Positions 43,811-56,418 of a DNA stretch of 64,000 bases are shown here, one piece after another. The notes beneath the pieces were generated by a model that saw only the letters and a list, made by a program, of their open reading frames with translations, did no database searches and was not told the origin of the DNA. Position numbers and translations under genes: made by a program. The DNA lies in contig CM028377.1 in assembly GCA_013146195.2 (NCBI GenBank), positions 6,734,239 to 6,798,238 of the forward strand. The letters are read 5' to 3'. Source of the stretch: Codonopsis lanceolata (Eukaryota > Streptophyta > Magnoliopsida > Asterales > Campanulaceae). Numbering within the stretch: position 1 is the stretch's first letter; the number at the start of each line of letters is the position of its first letter.

Positions 43811-45239
43811 TTGTTTCTTTTTATGCCTCGATCTTCTCGTACAGGAAAATTGATTTTTGACCCGGAGATTGAGAAGACAGCTAGAAGATTAACAAAACAA
43901 ACTAAGATAAGTCGTCAAGCAAACATCTCTTCGCCGGGACTGAAGTCGACATTTGAACTGGCTAGTTCAAGCGATTCAAGTGACGAAGAGCTGGAAGAAG
44001 GAGAGCAAGTGAAGGAAGAACAAGAGGAAGTCGAAGTTGAGGAAGTTGCTCCCTTAGCCGAAATGGCAGACCCTCATCGAACTTTGAGAGAAATGGCTAC
44101 ACCGGACGTGAATCAGCCACCTCTTGGTATCACTTTTCCGGAAGTGAATGCTCCATTTGAACTCAAACCTGTTCTGATCCAATTGCTACCCAAGTTCCAT
44201 GGAATGACGGGCGAAGATCCTCACAAGCATCTGATGGCTTTTCATCTAGCATGTTCGAGTCAAAGGCCGCAAGGAATGACTGAAGATAACATGAAATTGA
44301 GGGCTTTTCCTTTCACATTGGCGGACAAGGCAAAGAATTGGATGTTTGATTTACATCCGGGAGCGATAAGTATATGGCCTGAATTGAAGAAGAAGTTTCT
44401 GGAGCGATTTTTTCCTGCTTCACAAGCAGCAAATATTCGCAAAGACATTTGCTGAATAAGGCAATTTGTGGGAGAAACTTTGTACGAATATTGGGAGCGA
44501 TTCAAACAATTGTGTGCGAGTTGTCCTCAGCACCAAATTTCTGATCAGTTGCTTATCCAATATTTTTATGAAGGTTTATTAATTGCAGATAGGAACATGA
44601 TTGATGCTGCGAGTGGGGGAGCTTTCATGAACAATACGTTGGAGGAAGCCAAGCGATTAATTAATGATATGGCTGAAAATGCTCAGCAATTCGCGACAAG
44701 GCAATCGGAGGTTCTAAGTAAAGTGAATGAGGTAAATGTTTCTTCTATTGATCGTAGAATTGACACTTTAACTTCTGTTGTGGAGAAACTCGTTTCAGGA
44801 CAAATTCAGCAAGTTAAAGCATGCGGCATTTGTTCGAACGTGGGTCATCCGACAGATATGTGTCCAACATTGCAAGAGGAACCCAAGGAATTGGTAAATG
44901 TTGTTGGTGGATTTCAAGGGCAGCAACAAAGGAAGTATGACCCATACTCTAATAACTATAATCCGGGTTGGCGCGATCATCCGAATTTGAGTTATGGCCC
45001 AAGAAATCTGAACTTTTCACAGCAGCAAAATCGGCCTCCATTCCCTCCTGTTCAGCCGATTCAGCCTGTTAATACTTCAGGGACATCGCTTGAAACTTTG
45101 ATCAAAAGTTTGGCGACCTGATGCAAAGAAGATAGGCAGCAAACAAAGGCTAGTATCAAGTCTTTGGAGGATCAGATTTCACAATTGGCTGTATCAATGA
45201 GCAAAATGGAAGTGAACCAAGGTAGACTACCGTCTCAAG
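43811..45239 (+). pseudogene. Athila element 1 gag
   Basis: Gag starts near MPRSSRTGKL and carries the retrotransposon gag core: FELKPVLIQLLPKFHG, GEDPHKHLMAFH, LRAFPFTLADKAKNW, LYEYWERFKQLC, IQYFYEGL. A zinc-knuckle-like CGICSNVGHPTDMC lies near 44823-44864. The frame is interrupted by only two nonsense codons (TGA at 44453 and about 45119) and a frameshift in an A-run near 45245, just before the NPREN block that leads to pol. It would form the capsid of the particle. This is one of the better preserved gag genes in the window. Confidence 0.88.
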
Positions 45240-47375
45240 TTGAAAAAAAATCCAAGGGAGAATGCATGTGCGGTAACTCTTAGGAGTGGTAAAGAGTTGC
45301 AGGATTTTGAAAAAGAGAAAAAAGAAGGTGAAACTAGCAGCCACAATGATGAGAGTGTACAGAAGGAGAGTTCAGTAAAGGAAAAAGCTGGAGGGTCAGG
45401 TTCAGAAATTCAAAAATTAATTATTCCTCCACCTTTTCCAAGAAGATTGGCAAGGGAAAAGAAAGAGCAAGATGACAAGGCAATTTTGGATACCTTTAGC
45501 AAGGTAGAAATTAATATTCCTCTTTTAGAGGCTATTAAGCAAGTGCCTAGGTATGCCAAGTTTCTTAAGGAGTTGTGCACGAAAAAAATGAAGTTGCGAC
45601 AGGATGAGAAAGTGTTGGTAAGTGAGAATGTTTCAGCCATGATTCAACGGAAATTACCTCAGAAATGCAAGGACCCAGGTATGTATACTATTCCTTGTAT
45701 TATAGGTAATAAAAAAGTTGAAAAGTCATGCTTGATCTAGGAGCGTCTATTAATGTCATGCCCTTATCTGTGTATAAAGAATTGAATTTAGGCCCATTGC
45801 GAGATACAAGAGTAATCATACAATTGGCTGATAGGTCTAATTCTTATCCCGAGGGTGTGGTAGAGGATGTTTTGGTGAAAGTGAATGACTTAATTTTTCC
45901 GGTGGATTTCTATGTTATAGATATGGATGATTCATGTTCTCCTCATCCTTCTCTTATTCTGTTAGGGAGACCATTCATGAAAACAGCAAAAACAAAAATT
46001 GATGTAGACAAGGGAACTTTGACACTTGAATTTGATGGCAATGTGGTAACTTTTAATGTATTTGATGCCATGAAATATCCAAGTGATTCGGAGTCTGTTT
46101 TTCATGTGAGTGTCATTGATTCAGTCGTGCGAGATGAGTTTGAGTCTAATGTTCTTGATGACAAATTGGAAGTGGTCCTTGTGAAAAGTTTGACTGATAA
46201 GGATGTACCTTTTCAAAACAATGTTGAAATGCAAGAGAGTATCATGGCTCTTTATTCCACACCTGAAGTTACATCAAAATCAGATTTTCCGACTCTTCCA
46301 TTACCAATGTCAAGTGAAAAAATTCTTCCTTCTACAATTCAAGCACCTAAGTTAGAATTAAAGAAGTTACCTGAACACTTGAAATATGTCTACTTAGGTG
46401 AAAATGAAACTTTGCCAGTCATTATTGCTAATAATTTGACTGAGTTGCAGGAAGAAAAGTTGCTAAGAGTCTTGAGAGAGAACAAAGGAGCAATTGGTTG
46501 GACACTTGCGGACATTAAGGGAATCAGCCCTTCAATGTGCATGCATCGTATTTTGTTAGAAGCTGATTCCAAGCCTGTTCGTGATCCACAGCGGAAATTG
46601 AATCCGCCCATGAAGGAAGTTGTTCTCAAGGAGATTTTGAAGCTTTTGGATTTAGGAATTATTTTTCCTATTTCTGACAGCACTTGGGTAAGTCCCGTTC
46701 ATCTTGTTCCTAAGAAAACAGGTTTTACCTTGGTGGAGAATGAAAAGAATGAGTTGGTACCTATGAGATTGCAAAATGGGTGGCGAATGTGCATAGACTT
46801 TCGAAAGTTAAATGCCGCCACTCGAAAGGATCATTTTCCTCTCCCATTCATTGATCAGATGTTAGAAAGGTTGGCAGGTAAAAGATATTTTTGTTTTTTA
46901 GATGGTTATTCAAGTTATTATCGATTCTAGTTGCACTCAAGATCGTGAAAAACAACTTTCACGTGCCCATTCGGTACTTTGCTTTCGCCGTATGCCTTTT
47001 GGTCTTTGTAATGCACCTGGTACATTCCAAAGATGTATGATGAGTATCTTTTCTGATATGATTGAGCATTGCATAGAGATTTTTATGGATGATTTTACGG
47101 TGTATGGTGATTCATTTGATCAATGCTTAGATAATTTATCTAAGGTCATGAAACGTTGCATGGACACTAACCTGGTTCTTAACTATGAGAAATGCCATTT
47201 TATGGTACAAGAGGGAATAGTGTTAGGTCATGTAGTTTCTGAAAGAGGAATTGAAGTGGACAAAGCTAAGGTTGATTTAATTGCTAAATTGCCTTATCAC
47301 GCTAACGTGAAAGATATTCGTAGTGTACTTGGTCATGATTTACTGTGCGATTTATTCAAGACTTCTCCAAGATAG
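45240..47375 (+). pseudogene. Athila element 1 protease and reverse transcriptase
   Basis: The region begins NPRENACAVTLRSGKEL. A frameshift near 45732 precedes the aspartic protease motif LDLGASINVMPLSVY, followed by SLILLGRPFMKTA. RT blocks are LNPPMKEVVLKEILKLLDLG, WRMCIDFRKLNAATRKDHFP, FLDGYSSYY, FRRMPFGLCNAPGTFQRCMM and the catalytic IFMDDF at about 47086. A frameshift or small deletion after the FLDGYS block (about 46925) breaks the frame. The sequence degenerates before the gap, and RNase H and integrase are not visible. Confidence 0.9.
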
Positions 47376-47405
47376 CAACAATCTTTATTGCTTCAAATGA
47401 TGTTC

Positions 47406-47505
47406 NNNNNNNNNNNNNNNNNNNNNNNNNNNNNNNNNNNNNNNNNNNNNNNNNNNNNNNNNNNNNNNNNNNNNNNNNNNNNNNNNNNNNNNNNNNNNNN
47501 NNNNN
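47406..47505. other. Assembly gap (100 N)
   Basis: A placeholder gap of unknown size. It hides the rest of Athila element 1 and the start of Tekay element 2, so how these two adjoin cannot be told from the window. Confidence 0.98.
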
Positions 47506-48346
47506 TTAGCATGATATATTTTATGATTGAGCATTATGCCATGGTAGGAAGTTATGGTTAGTAACTTACTAAGTCATTGTGACTTACTTTTTATTTGTTG
47601 GTTGTTTTTCCCTAGATCCGAGCAGGCGAGCGGATCCAAGTAAATCGAAGGTTACTTTGGCAAGGAATTTTTGGACAAGGTTGCTACTTAGATGTTGATT
47701 TTGTTTTTGGTGAGGTCTGGGAAGATGAAGTTATGTAAACTTCATTATTGGGTAGCAAACCCTAATGTGTTTGTATTGTAATTGTGGTTAGCTTATTCTT
47801 TTGGTAGCCAACCGTGGTGGTCGTGCTTGATGTATTTATATGGTTATATCTCCATATGCTTACTTGTCTAGTACTTATTATTATAGTACTTATGTTGTTG
47901 GTAGCCGACTTGTTTTAGTCGCGCTTGGTTTATTGGTGATTATGTTTAGTTAAATATTATGTTTTTCTCCGGCATGTTTTTAGCCGTTGAGTTGTTAGAC
48001 TAGAGTCTTAGACTTAGTTTAATGTTGGGTTCCGCCGTAGTCGCCGATGACTTGGTTTATATTATGCTATATTTGAATTGCATAACAGGAGTTTGTTCCA
48101 CGTGCCCAATGTTGCGCACGCGAGTCGAATTTTTGGACCGAGAGATTAATTATCTCTTTGGTTGTTTTAGTTTGAGCTTGTTAGCTCGGGCGCCACCGTT
48201 ATATTATATTTTGCTTCCGCTGCATGTTTTGAGTTGTCGGTGTATCGCCGTTATGGCCCTACCCATTATTTGCTACTTGTTTGTTGTTATTTGTTTCTTG
48301 GCGCACGACCTTGGGATTTCGTCTTGGGATCCGGGTCGGTCGTCAC
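47506..48346 (+). mobile_element. 5' LTR of Tekay element 2, 3' part only
   Basis: Collinear with 55540-56418 of the 3' LTR, with many small deletions in this copy. It ends GGTCGTCAC, and a PBS-like TGGTATCGAGC follows at about 48348-48358 (initiator methionine tRNA type). The left part is lost in the gap. Confidence 0.88.
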
Positions 48347-48457
48347 TTGGTATCGAGCTATGATTATAATTTAGCCACCGGATAGGTTCCTTGGCTTTGG
48401 GGGTTGGTTTGTGTGATAGATTTATTTTATTAACGCCGAGTGTTATTGTAGGTTTAA

Positions 48458-49625
48458 TGGTGGATACTAGAGCAGGAGCTAGTTCCTGAGGTGGCACCGG
48501 TAGAGGTGCTGTAGAGGTATTGGCGGTGGCGTAAATGCTAACGATAACCGGCCAATATTCCTCCACCGCGAACACCGTAAGAGCAAGATGAGGCGATGGC
48601 AAATATGTATCGTGGGCATGCTTGATTTGATGAACGAGATGAATCAAAGAGGTTTTGGTAGAGTGGAGCAACAAGGGGGGGGACCACGGCCGTAACCACG
48701 ACCGAACCACAGTGTGAGAGGCCGAGGCGTGAGGCTAGGCATAATGATAATTCTATGCTTGAAAGATTTGTGAAGTTAAAGCCGAGGCAATTTAATGGAG
48801 AGCCTGACGCCGCAAAGCCGAGCTTTGGATCGAACACTTGAGAAAATATTTGCACCATTGGGTTGCGATGATGAACGAAAGTTGTATTAGCGTGTTCAAG
48901 CTGAGGGTGCCGCCGAGCATTGGTGGCACCGAGGGAGAGTTGGGAACCGCATAGAGTCCCACAATATGGCCTAATTCGCTCGAGAGTTCGAGCTTCCTAT
49001 GTACCGAAGTGGTTCGAGAGAAAGAGAGAAAGAATTTCTGGATTTGGTGCGGGGAGTATGACAGCCACAAGATTCGCATTCACGAAGTTGGCTCGCATCG
49101 CACACATTTGATTCCGATGAGGCTAGGAGGACACATAAATTTGTAAAGGGTTTGAGGACGGAGTACAGAAATGCCTTCTTTTCTCATCGCCTGTGGAGTA
49201 CACAGAAAGCCGTTGATAGAGCCTACATTATTGAGAGAGACATTGATGAGCACCGCATTATGCCTATTTCGGTTCTTCTCACAGCCTCTAAGCCTTGGCG
49301 GAGTCATGGATCGGGTAACCGTGGGAATTTTAGTGGAGGCAATGATCGCAAGAAAGGAAGTGGAAAATCTCATTATGAAGGACATGCGAAGAGTCAGTCT
49401 AGTGGCAAGGGAGCTAGTACTACATCTACTCATAGGGATCGTAGTGTGGCATTGGTTTGCTCTTATTGTTCCAAGATTGGGCATACGTAAGATAGGTGCC
49501 GAGTAAGAATGGAGCACCAATGGAGTGTTACTACTGTGGAGTTTCCGGGCATATGAAGAAGGATTGTCCTAAATTGAAGAGCAATCAGACAGGAGGTTCT
49601 AGTCAGACTACAGCTGGAACAAAGA
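48458..49625 (+). pseudogene. Tekay element 2 gag
   Basis: Gag-like blocks are scattered over three frames: a start at MVDTRAG (about 48458), a core near 48790-49140 (the LEKIFAPLGCDDERK and AEGAAEHWWH segments), and two knuckle-like regions, VCSYCSKIGHT (about 49455) and a C-rich block ending GHMKKDCPKLK (about 49550). The many one-base gaps look denser than expected from the substitution level. The order and its place after the LTR and PBS fit Tekay gag. Confidence 0.75.
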
Positions 49626-51494
49626 GAGATAGCGATGGAAAAGCTAAAGTGGTCGCGTATTTGCTCTAGATCGAGAGGTGTACCCGAGTCTACAAGCAGT
49701 GATTGGAGGTACCGCTTCTATTTTCGTAATGAGGCTCGTGTACTTATAGACCGTGATCATCGCATTCTTATGTTGCATCGCATTTTGTTGACAAGCTATG
49801 TGTTATGCCTCGCCTTTACCATATGTGCTTGAAGTATCTACCCCTCTGGGGAATGTTTATTGGCTTCAGATATTTATAGAGCATGCGATGTACTTGTGGA
49901 TAAACATGTGTTGCATGCGGATTTGGTGGTGTTACCACTTCGTGATTTTGATGTTATTCTTGGTATGGATTGGTTGAGCACATATCATGCATTGGTGGAT
50001 TGCCTTAGTAAAAGAGTCACTTTTACTTTGCCCGGTGCTCCTAACTTTGTATTTTTGGGAGATAATGCACCTAGTGGTTTACGCGCCATTTCTCGCGCTT
50101 AAGGCTAGGAAACCGTTGTCGCGTGGGTGCACAGGGTATCTTGCTTGCGTAGTGGACAAGCGGGTTTCTTCTTCTAATCTTGAAGATGTGCCGCTTGTGT
50201 GTGAGTTTCCTGATGTTTTCTCGAAAGATTTTGGGATGCCTCCATAGAGAGATTGAATTTTGTATTGAGTTATTGCCGGGACTACACCAATTCAAGGCGC
50301 CGTATAGAATGGCACCTATGGAATTAAAGGAGTTGAAGGTTCAGCTTGCAAGAGCTCCTTGACATTGGCTTTATCAAGCCAAGCGTATCGCCTGGGGTGC
50401 GCCATTATTTGTGAGGAAGAAAGATGGGAGCCTTAGATTGTGCATCGATCGGGGAGTATCGAGAGTTGAACAAGGCAACGATCAAGAACAAGTATCCATT
50501 GCCACATATAGATGATTTGTTTGATCAACTGCAAGGATCGGTGGTTTATTCCAAACTTGACTTGAGATTTGGGTACCATCAGTTGAAGGTTAGAGCCGAA
50601 GATGTTCCGAAAACGGCTTTTCGCACGAGGTACGGGCATTATGAATTTATGGTGATGCCATTCGGGTTGACTAATGCGCCGGCGGTGTTCATGGATTTGA
50701 TGAACCGGGTATTTCATAATTTTCTTGATTGCTTCGTGGTGGTTTTCATAGACGACATCCTTGTGTATTCTAAGTCTCGGGAAGAGCATGCACAACATTT
50801 GCGGATGGTTTTGTCTATTCTTCGGGAGAGGCAACTCTACGCCAAGTTTAGCAAGTGTGCTTTTTGGCTAGAGGAGGTTTCATTTTGGGGCACGTTGTTT
50901 CTAGTGCCGGATAGCTGGTGGATCCTTCCAAGGTTGAAGCAAGAATGAATTGGAGGAGACCGACCACGCTATCGAGGTACGGAGTTTTTGGGGCTAGCCG
51001 GTTACTATCGGAGATTTATTGAGGGATTTTCTAAGATTGCTACGCCCATGACAAATTTGACTCAAAAGAAGACCGCATTTGTATGGAGTGATAAATGTGA
51101 AGAAAGCTTCCAAGAGTTGAAGAAGAGGTTGACTACGGCACCAGTTAGCATTGCCTAGCGGAGGTGATAATTTTGTTGTTTATAGTGATGCTTCGAAAGA
51201 AGGATTGGGATGTGTGCTTATGCAAAATGGGAAAGTGATTGCTTATGCTTCAAGGAAGTTGTCTCCGTATGAGATGAATTATCCTACGCATGATCTTGAG
51301 CTCGCGGCGATTATATTTGCTTTGCACAAGTGGAAGCATTATTTGTATGGTTCAAGTTTGAGATTTTCACGGATCATAAGAGTTTGAAATATCTCTTCTC
51401 TCGTAAAGAGTTGAACATGAGACAAATGGAGATGGATGGAGAAATTGAAGGATCACGATTGCACTATATTGTATCATCCGGGAAGCGAACGTAG
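49626..51494 (+). pseudogene. Tekay element 2 protease, reverse transcriptase and RNase H
   Basis: Protease is recognisable by LPLRDFDVILGMDWLSTYHA (49860-50102). RT (50424-50948) has YRELNKATIKNKYPLPHIDD, VYSKLDLRFGYHQ, FMVMPFGLTNAPAVF and an intact catalytic VFIDDILVYSK. RNase H (51151-51387) has FVVYSDASKEGLGCVLMQNG, YASRKLSPYEMNYPTHDLEL and ALHKWKHYL. Frameshifts lie between and within domains; for example about seven extra bases interrupt CIDYRELN near 50450. These enzymes make and process cDNA in intact elements. Confidence 0.88.
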
Positions 51495-53083
51495 TTGCAT
51501 GCTTTGAGTAGAAAAGTGCACTTGTCATGTTTGAATGATGCGGAATGGAAAATGTTGGAAGATGTTCGTGATTGGAATCCTAGCGAGGTTAATCATGGAG
51601 TATTATTTGCTAGTGTGCGGCTATTCCAAATTTTATTGAAAGAATTAAGGAGACTCGTAAGAAAGATCCGTAGTTGGTGAAAATCATTGATGGTTTGAAT
51701 GAGAATAAGGAGAATGAGTTCGCGATGAACCAGGATGGGATTTTGACATTTAAGGGTAGAGTTTGTGTTCCTTCAGTTGAAGATGTGAAGCGGCTTGTAT
51801 TGGATGAGGCTCACAAGGCAAAGTATACTATCCATCCGGGGAGTACGAAAATGTATAGAGATTTGAAGAAACAATTTTGGTGGAGTGGCATGAAGCGCGA
51901 TAGCGGATTATGTGTCGAGGTGTCTCACTTGTCGCCAGTGAAAGGCGAACACCAAAGACCCGGGGGTTGTTACAAATTGCTGGATATTCCGGAGTGGAAA
52001 TGGGAACATGTTACGATGGACTTTGTTTCGGGATTTCCACGCATCTGTAGAGGTTTTGATGCCGTTTGGGTTGTTGTTGATCGGCTCACGAAGTCGGCTC
52101 ATTTTATTCCGATTGCTATGACTTATTCATTGAGTCGCTTAGCGGCATTGTATGTGTGAGATTGTTAGATTGCACGGGGTTCCAGTTAGTATTGTTTCGC
52201 ACCGATCCGAGGTTTACATCGAGGTTTTGGCAGGCTTTGCAAGAGGCTATGGGGACCAAGTTGAATTTTAGCCTTTTCACCCTCGCCGACGGACACCGAG
52301 AGAACGATTCGTATACTTGAGGATATGTTGCGGCTTGTACGATTGATTTTAAAGGGAGTTGGGATACACATCTTCCTTTGGCGGAGTTTGCGCATAACAA
52401 TAGTTACCAATCGAGCATCGAGATGGCACCGTATGAGGCTCTTTATGGGAGGAAGTGTAGATCTCCTATTTGGGGACGAGGTTGGAGAAGCTAAAATTAT
52501 GGGGTTCAAATTGTTCAATGCTGAGAGTGTGTGTGAAGATAATTCGAGATAGATTGCTCACCGCTCAAAGTCGATGTAAAAGCTACGCGGATAATAGAAG
52601 GAGAGATTTGGAGTTTCAGGTTGGAGACTTTGTATTTCTTAAGGTATCGCCTAGAAGGGGTACCAAGAGATTTGGAAAGAAAGGGAAATTATCACCGAGG
52701 TTTGTTGGACCTTTTGAGATTCTGGAGCGAGTTGGGAGTTTGGCATATAGGGTGGCTTTACCGCCGTCTTTGTCAGAGATCCATAATGTATTTCATGTGT
52801 CTATGCTTCGGAAATATCTTAAGGATGATTCCCATGTTCTTGAATATGAGGAGATTACTTTTCAGCCGGATTTGTCTTATGTGGAGCAGCCGGTAAAGAT
52901 ACTTGACACGAAAGAGCAAGTTTTGAGGAGCAAGAGAATTCCATTGGTGAAAGTCCTTTGGAAGAATCACGAGATCGAGGAAGCAACTTGGGAGACCGAG
53001 TTGGAGATGCGAGAGAAATATCCTCATTTGTTTGATGACTACGGTAAGAATTTAGGGGCTAAATTCCTTAAAGTAGGGGAGAA
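51495..53083 (+). pseudogene. Tekay element 2 integrase and chromodomain
   Basis: The integrase zinc region (EAHKAKYTIHPGSTKMYRDL) has lost part of its Cys pair. The core shows TMDFVSGFPRICRGFDAVWV with DRLTKSAHFIPIAM, then decays through frameshifts past the second Asp. The C-terminal part is open from 52470: GDFVFLKVSPRRGTKRFGKK, IHNVFHVSMLRKYLKDDSHV, and a chromodomain-like end RIPLVKVLWKNHEIEEATWE then EMREKYPHLF. The chromodomain places the element in the Tekay/Del chromovirus group. The pol end overlaps the 3' LTR start by a few bases. Confidence 0.9.
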
Positions 53084-56000
53084 TGTAAAACCCTGATTTA
53101 TTGCTTGCTTGTGTTATGCATGAGTTCATACACTTATAATCATCATAAACATGTTCATTTAGCTCCTGTATATGTTTAGAGTCAATAGCATGATTATTAA
53201 CGTTGTTTGAGATGCACGTATGCATTTTTCTTTCGCGAGATGCGTTGGATCTCGGGTTTATGTTTTATGTGATTAACACATGGATAATTGTTGGAGGGCA
53301 TTTAAAACATCATTAACATGCCTTGGATGTTGGTTAGATGCTAGTTGCATCGACGGTTTGGTTGCTAGTTTGATTCTAGCGATAACCCTTCTCGCTTGAC
53401 TTTTCGGTTGTCGCTCGAGAGTTCTCGCCTCGAGTTCTTGGCCATGATTTGTTGAGGTTTGAGACTTGATTCCTTTGGTTATAGATTGGAGGTTATTAAG
53501 GATGAATTATAGACCATTTTTGGCTTGGAAGGACTCGAGAATGCATGCGAGGGAGGCCGGGACCGAGCAAGGAAAGCAGAAAACCTAGAATGCTGAAAAA
53601 CTGAGTGATGCGGTCGCATCACCCACCCTCCAAGCGACCGCAAGGTCCTAAATCCAGATTTACGGGATTTTGCTCTTTCTTGCACACTGTCCGAATGTTT
53701 GACCCAATTAACCCATTTTAAACCACACCTTAACCCAATTACTTAACCTAAACTAGTCCTAAACACCTATTAGAGTTATTAGGGGTTAATTAGTGACTTG
53801 ATTAGAGGATTTAATCCCTCCTATTTAAACCCCAAAACTGATTTGTTTCCTCATTCACCGCACGTAACACTCACGCTTTGCTTTTCGCAAACACCCAACA
53901 GAAAACTTGAGAGAGAGCTTGAGAGAGGAGATTCTAGGGTTCTTGAAGGGTCCCTCCTTGGTGGCCATTGGTAGAGACCTTCTTTCCCCAAGCTACACCT
54001 TGATTTTGAAGAGTAGGTTGAAGAGAACAACACCCATCTCCAAGAATCCGAAATTTCATTTGTAGGGCTGAAATTTTGTAAGTTTCTACCTCTCTTCTTC
54101 TTCTTTTTAGGCTCCATTGACCCTAGGGAAACAACCAATTGTGCTATTTGAGGTCAATGGAAGCCATTGTTAGGGTTTATAGAAGATGCATGAACCCTAG
54201 GATTACAAATTCATGATAGAACTTGATTGACCTATGTGAGACCATGATTATGTGAAATTCATGTTCTAACTAGCCTTTTGAACTTGATTATGTTGATTGT
54301 TCATGTAGATTGATGTTGGTTTGGTTGAGATGCTTGGAGGGTGTCTTGCCCTAATTTTGATTAGCTTGCAAAATTATTGATGTGAGCATGACTAATATGT
54401 TTTATATGTTTAGTAGAGCATATTAAACCATATTGTGTGAATTAATCGTGAATTGGAAATTATGGTTGATATGGTGACTTGAATAAATTTATAACCAAGA
54501 TGGCTAAATTGTTCTAAGTTACCTTGTTAATTGTTTTATGGGTTTATGTGAGTTTATGGAACATTGGGTTTATGGTTTTGACGATAGATATATGAACTTA
54601 GGGGGATGATGAAGCCTAAGCTTCTATTCCTTGAATTTTCGGAAAACTTAGATTGAACTCAACGGAGTTAACCTTTGGGTTAGTATGAATCCTAGAACTA
54701 TAATTTTAAGTCCTACGGAATCTTGGGTAGAATTCATGGAGGTCGAGCCTCCAAGAAGTTTTGAAGTGTGTGAAGCACACTTGATTATGAGAGCTTATAT
54801 GATTCTCGGTTGTGATGTTTATGCTAGTTGTGGATGAATTGCATGACTAGTTTGATAGTAGAGTGTTTACCTACTTGTTTTGAGCATATGAGTATATATT
54901 ACTTGTGCTTGGGTTTTGAGTCCAGCTGGAGTCGGTCTGTTGAGTCTTTGGTGGGACGATACATCGTCTTCACGAATTGTGGGATTCGTGATCGCGATGG
55001 ATCGCCGTGTCGGGTTTGCACACACCCTCCATCGATGGCCACGGTGGGGAAGTAGTTTATCTTAGTTGTAGTAATACACATGACTTTGATAACTATGGAA
55101 CTCGAGCGGAGATCTGCTCGGGACGCCGATATCTACGAGAGGGATATCGAGGGCACATAAGGGTTTTGCACGTGTTTTTGCAGGAGCGACACGCGCGGAG
55201 GAATTTTGGTAATGGTATCATATCCCTTATATATATGAATTGTTTCACAAGTGCTTAAGTGAATAACGTGCTTAGTGAATTGGATATGATATGATGTTTG
55301 TTGGTTTCTTACATGTTATACTTAATAGATAACATATTGATTAATGTTGTTAAGCATATATGCTATCACATGGACATTGTTTATATGTTGTTTTATGCCA
55401 AAGGTATAAGCTATTATTGTTAAGACTAAAATGCCTTGACATGGGTTATGATGAGATGTTATACGTTAATGATAACATAATTATTTAATGTTGAGCATGG
55501 ATGCCATACATGATTTAATATAAGGTTATTTCATGACGATAGCATGACATATTTTATGATTGAGCATTATGCCATGGTAGGAAGTTATGGTTAGTAACTT
55601 ACTAAGTCATTGTGACTTACTTTTATTTGTTGGTTGTTTTTCCCTAGATCCGAGCCGTGCGAGCGGATCCAAGTAAATCAGGAAGGTTACTTTGGCAAGG
55701 AATTCTTTTGGACAAGGTTGCTACTTAGATGTTGATTTTGTTTTTGGTGAGGTCGTTGGGAAGATGAAGTTATGTAAACTTCATTATTGGGTAGCAAACC
55801 TTTATGTGTTTGTAATATTGTAATTGTGGTTAGCTTATTCTTTTGGTAGCCAACCGGTGGTGGTTGTGCTTGATGTATTTATATGGTTGTATCTCCATAT
55901 GCTTACTTGTTGTTAGTACTTATTATTACCAGTACTTATGTTGTTGGTAGCCGACTTGTTTTAGTCGCGCTTGGTTTATTGGTGAAAAATGTTTAGCATG

Positions 56001-56418
56001 TTATATTGCTAGTTAATAATATGTTTGTTCTCCGGCATGTGTTTAGCCGTTGAGTTGTTAGACTAGAGTCTTAGACTTAGTTTAATGTTGGGTTCCGGCC
56101 GTAGTTTCGCCGATGACTTGGTTTATATTATGCTTATTATTGAATTGCATAACAGGGAGTTTGTTCTACGTGCCCAATGTTGCGGCACGCAAGTCGAATT
56201 TTTGGACCGAGTGATTAATCATCTCTTTGGTTGTTTTAGTTTGAGCTTGTTAGCTCGGGCGCCACTGTTATATTATATTATGCTTCCGCATGTGTTTTGA
56301 GTTGTCGGTGTATCGCCGTTATGGCCCTACCCATTATTTGCTACTTGTGTGTTGTTATTTGTATTCTTGGCGGCACGACCTTGGGATTTCGTCTTGGAAT
56401 CCGGGTCGGGTCGTCACA
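53084..56418 (+). mobile_element. 3' LTR of Tekay element 2
   Basis: The 3335-bp LTR starts TGTAAAACCCTG right after AAGTAGGGGAGAA (polypurine tract) and ends CGGGTCGGGTCGTCACA. GC-rich dyads GATGCGGTCGCATC (about 53608-53621) and GCGACCGC lie about 200 bp upstream of a TATTTAAA at 53822. It shares the conserved block around GGGACGATACATCGTCTTCA with the Tekay LTRs in region 1, which are shorter. The flank after the LTR is the Athila 2 gag. Confidence 0.92.
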
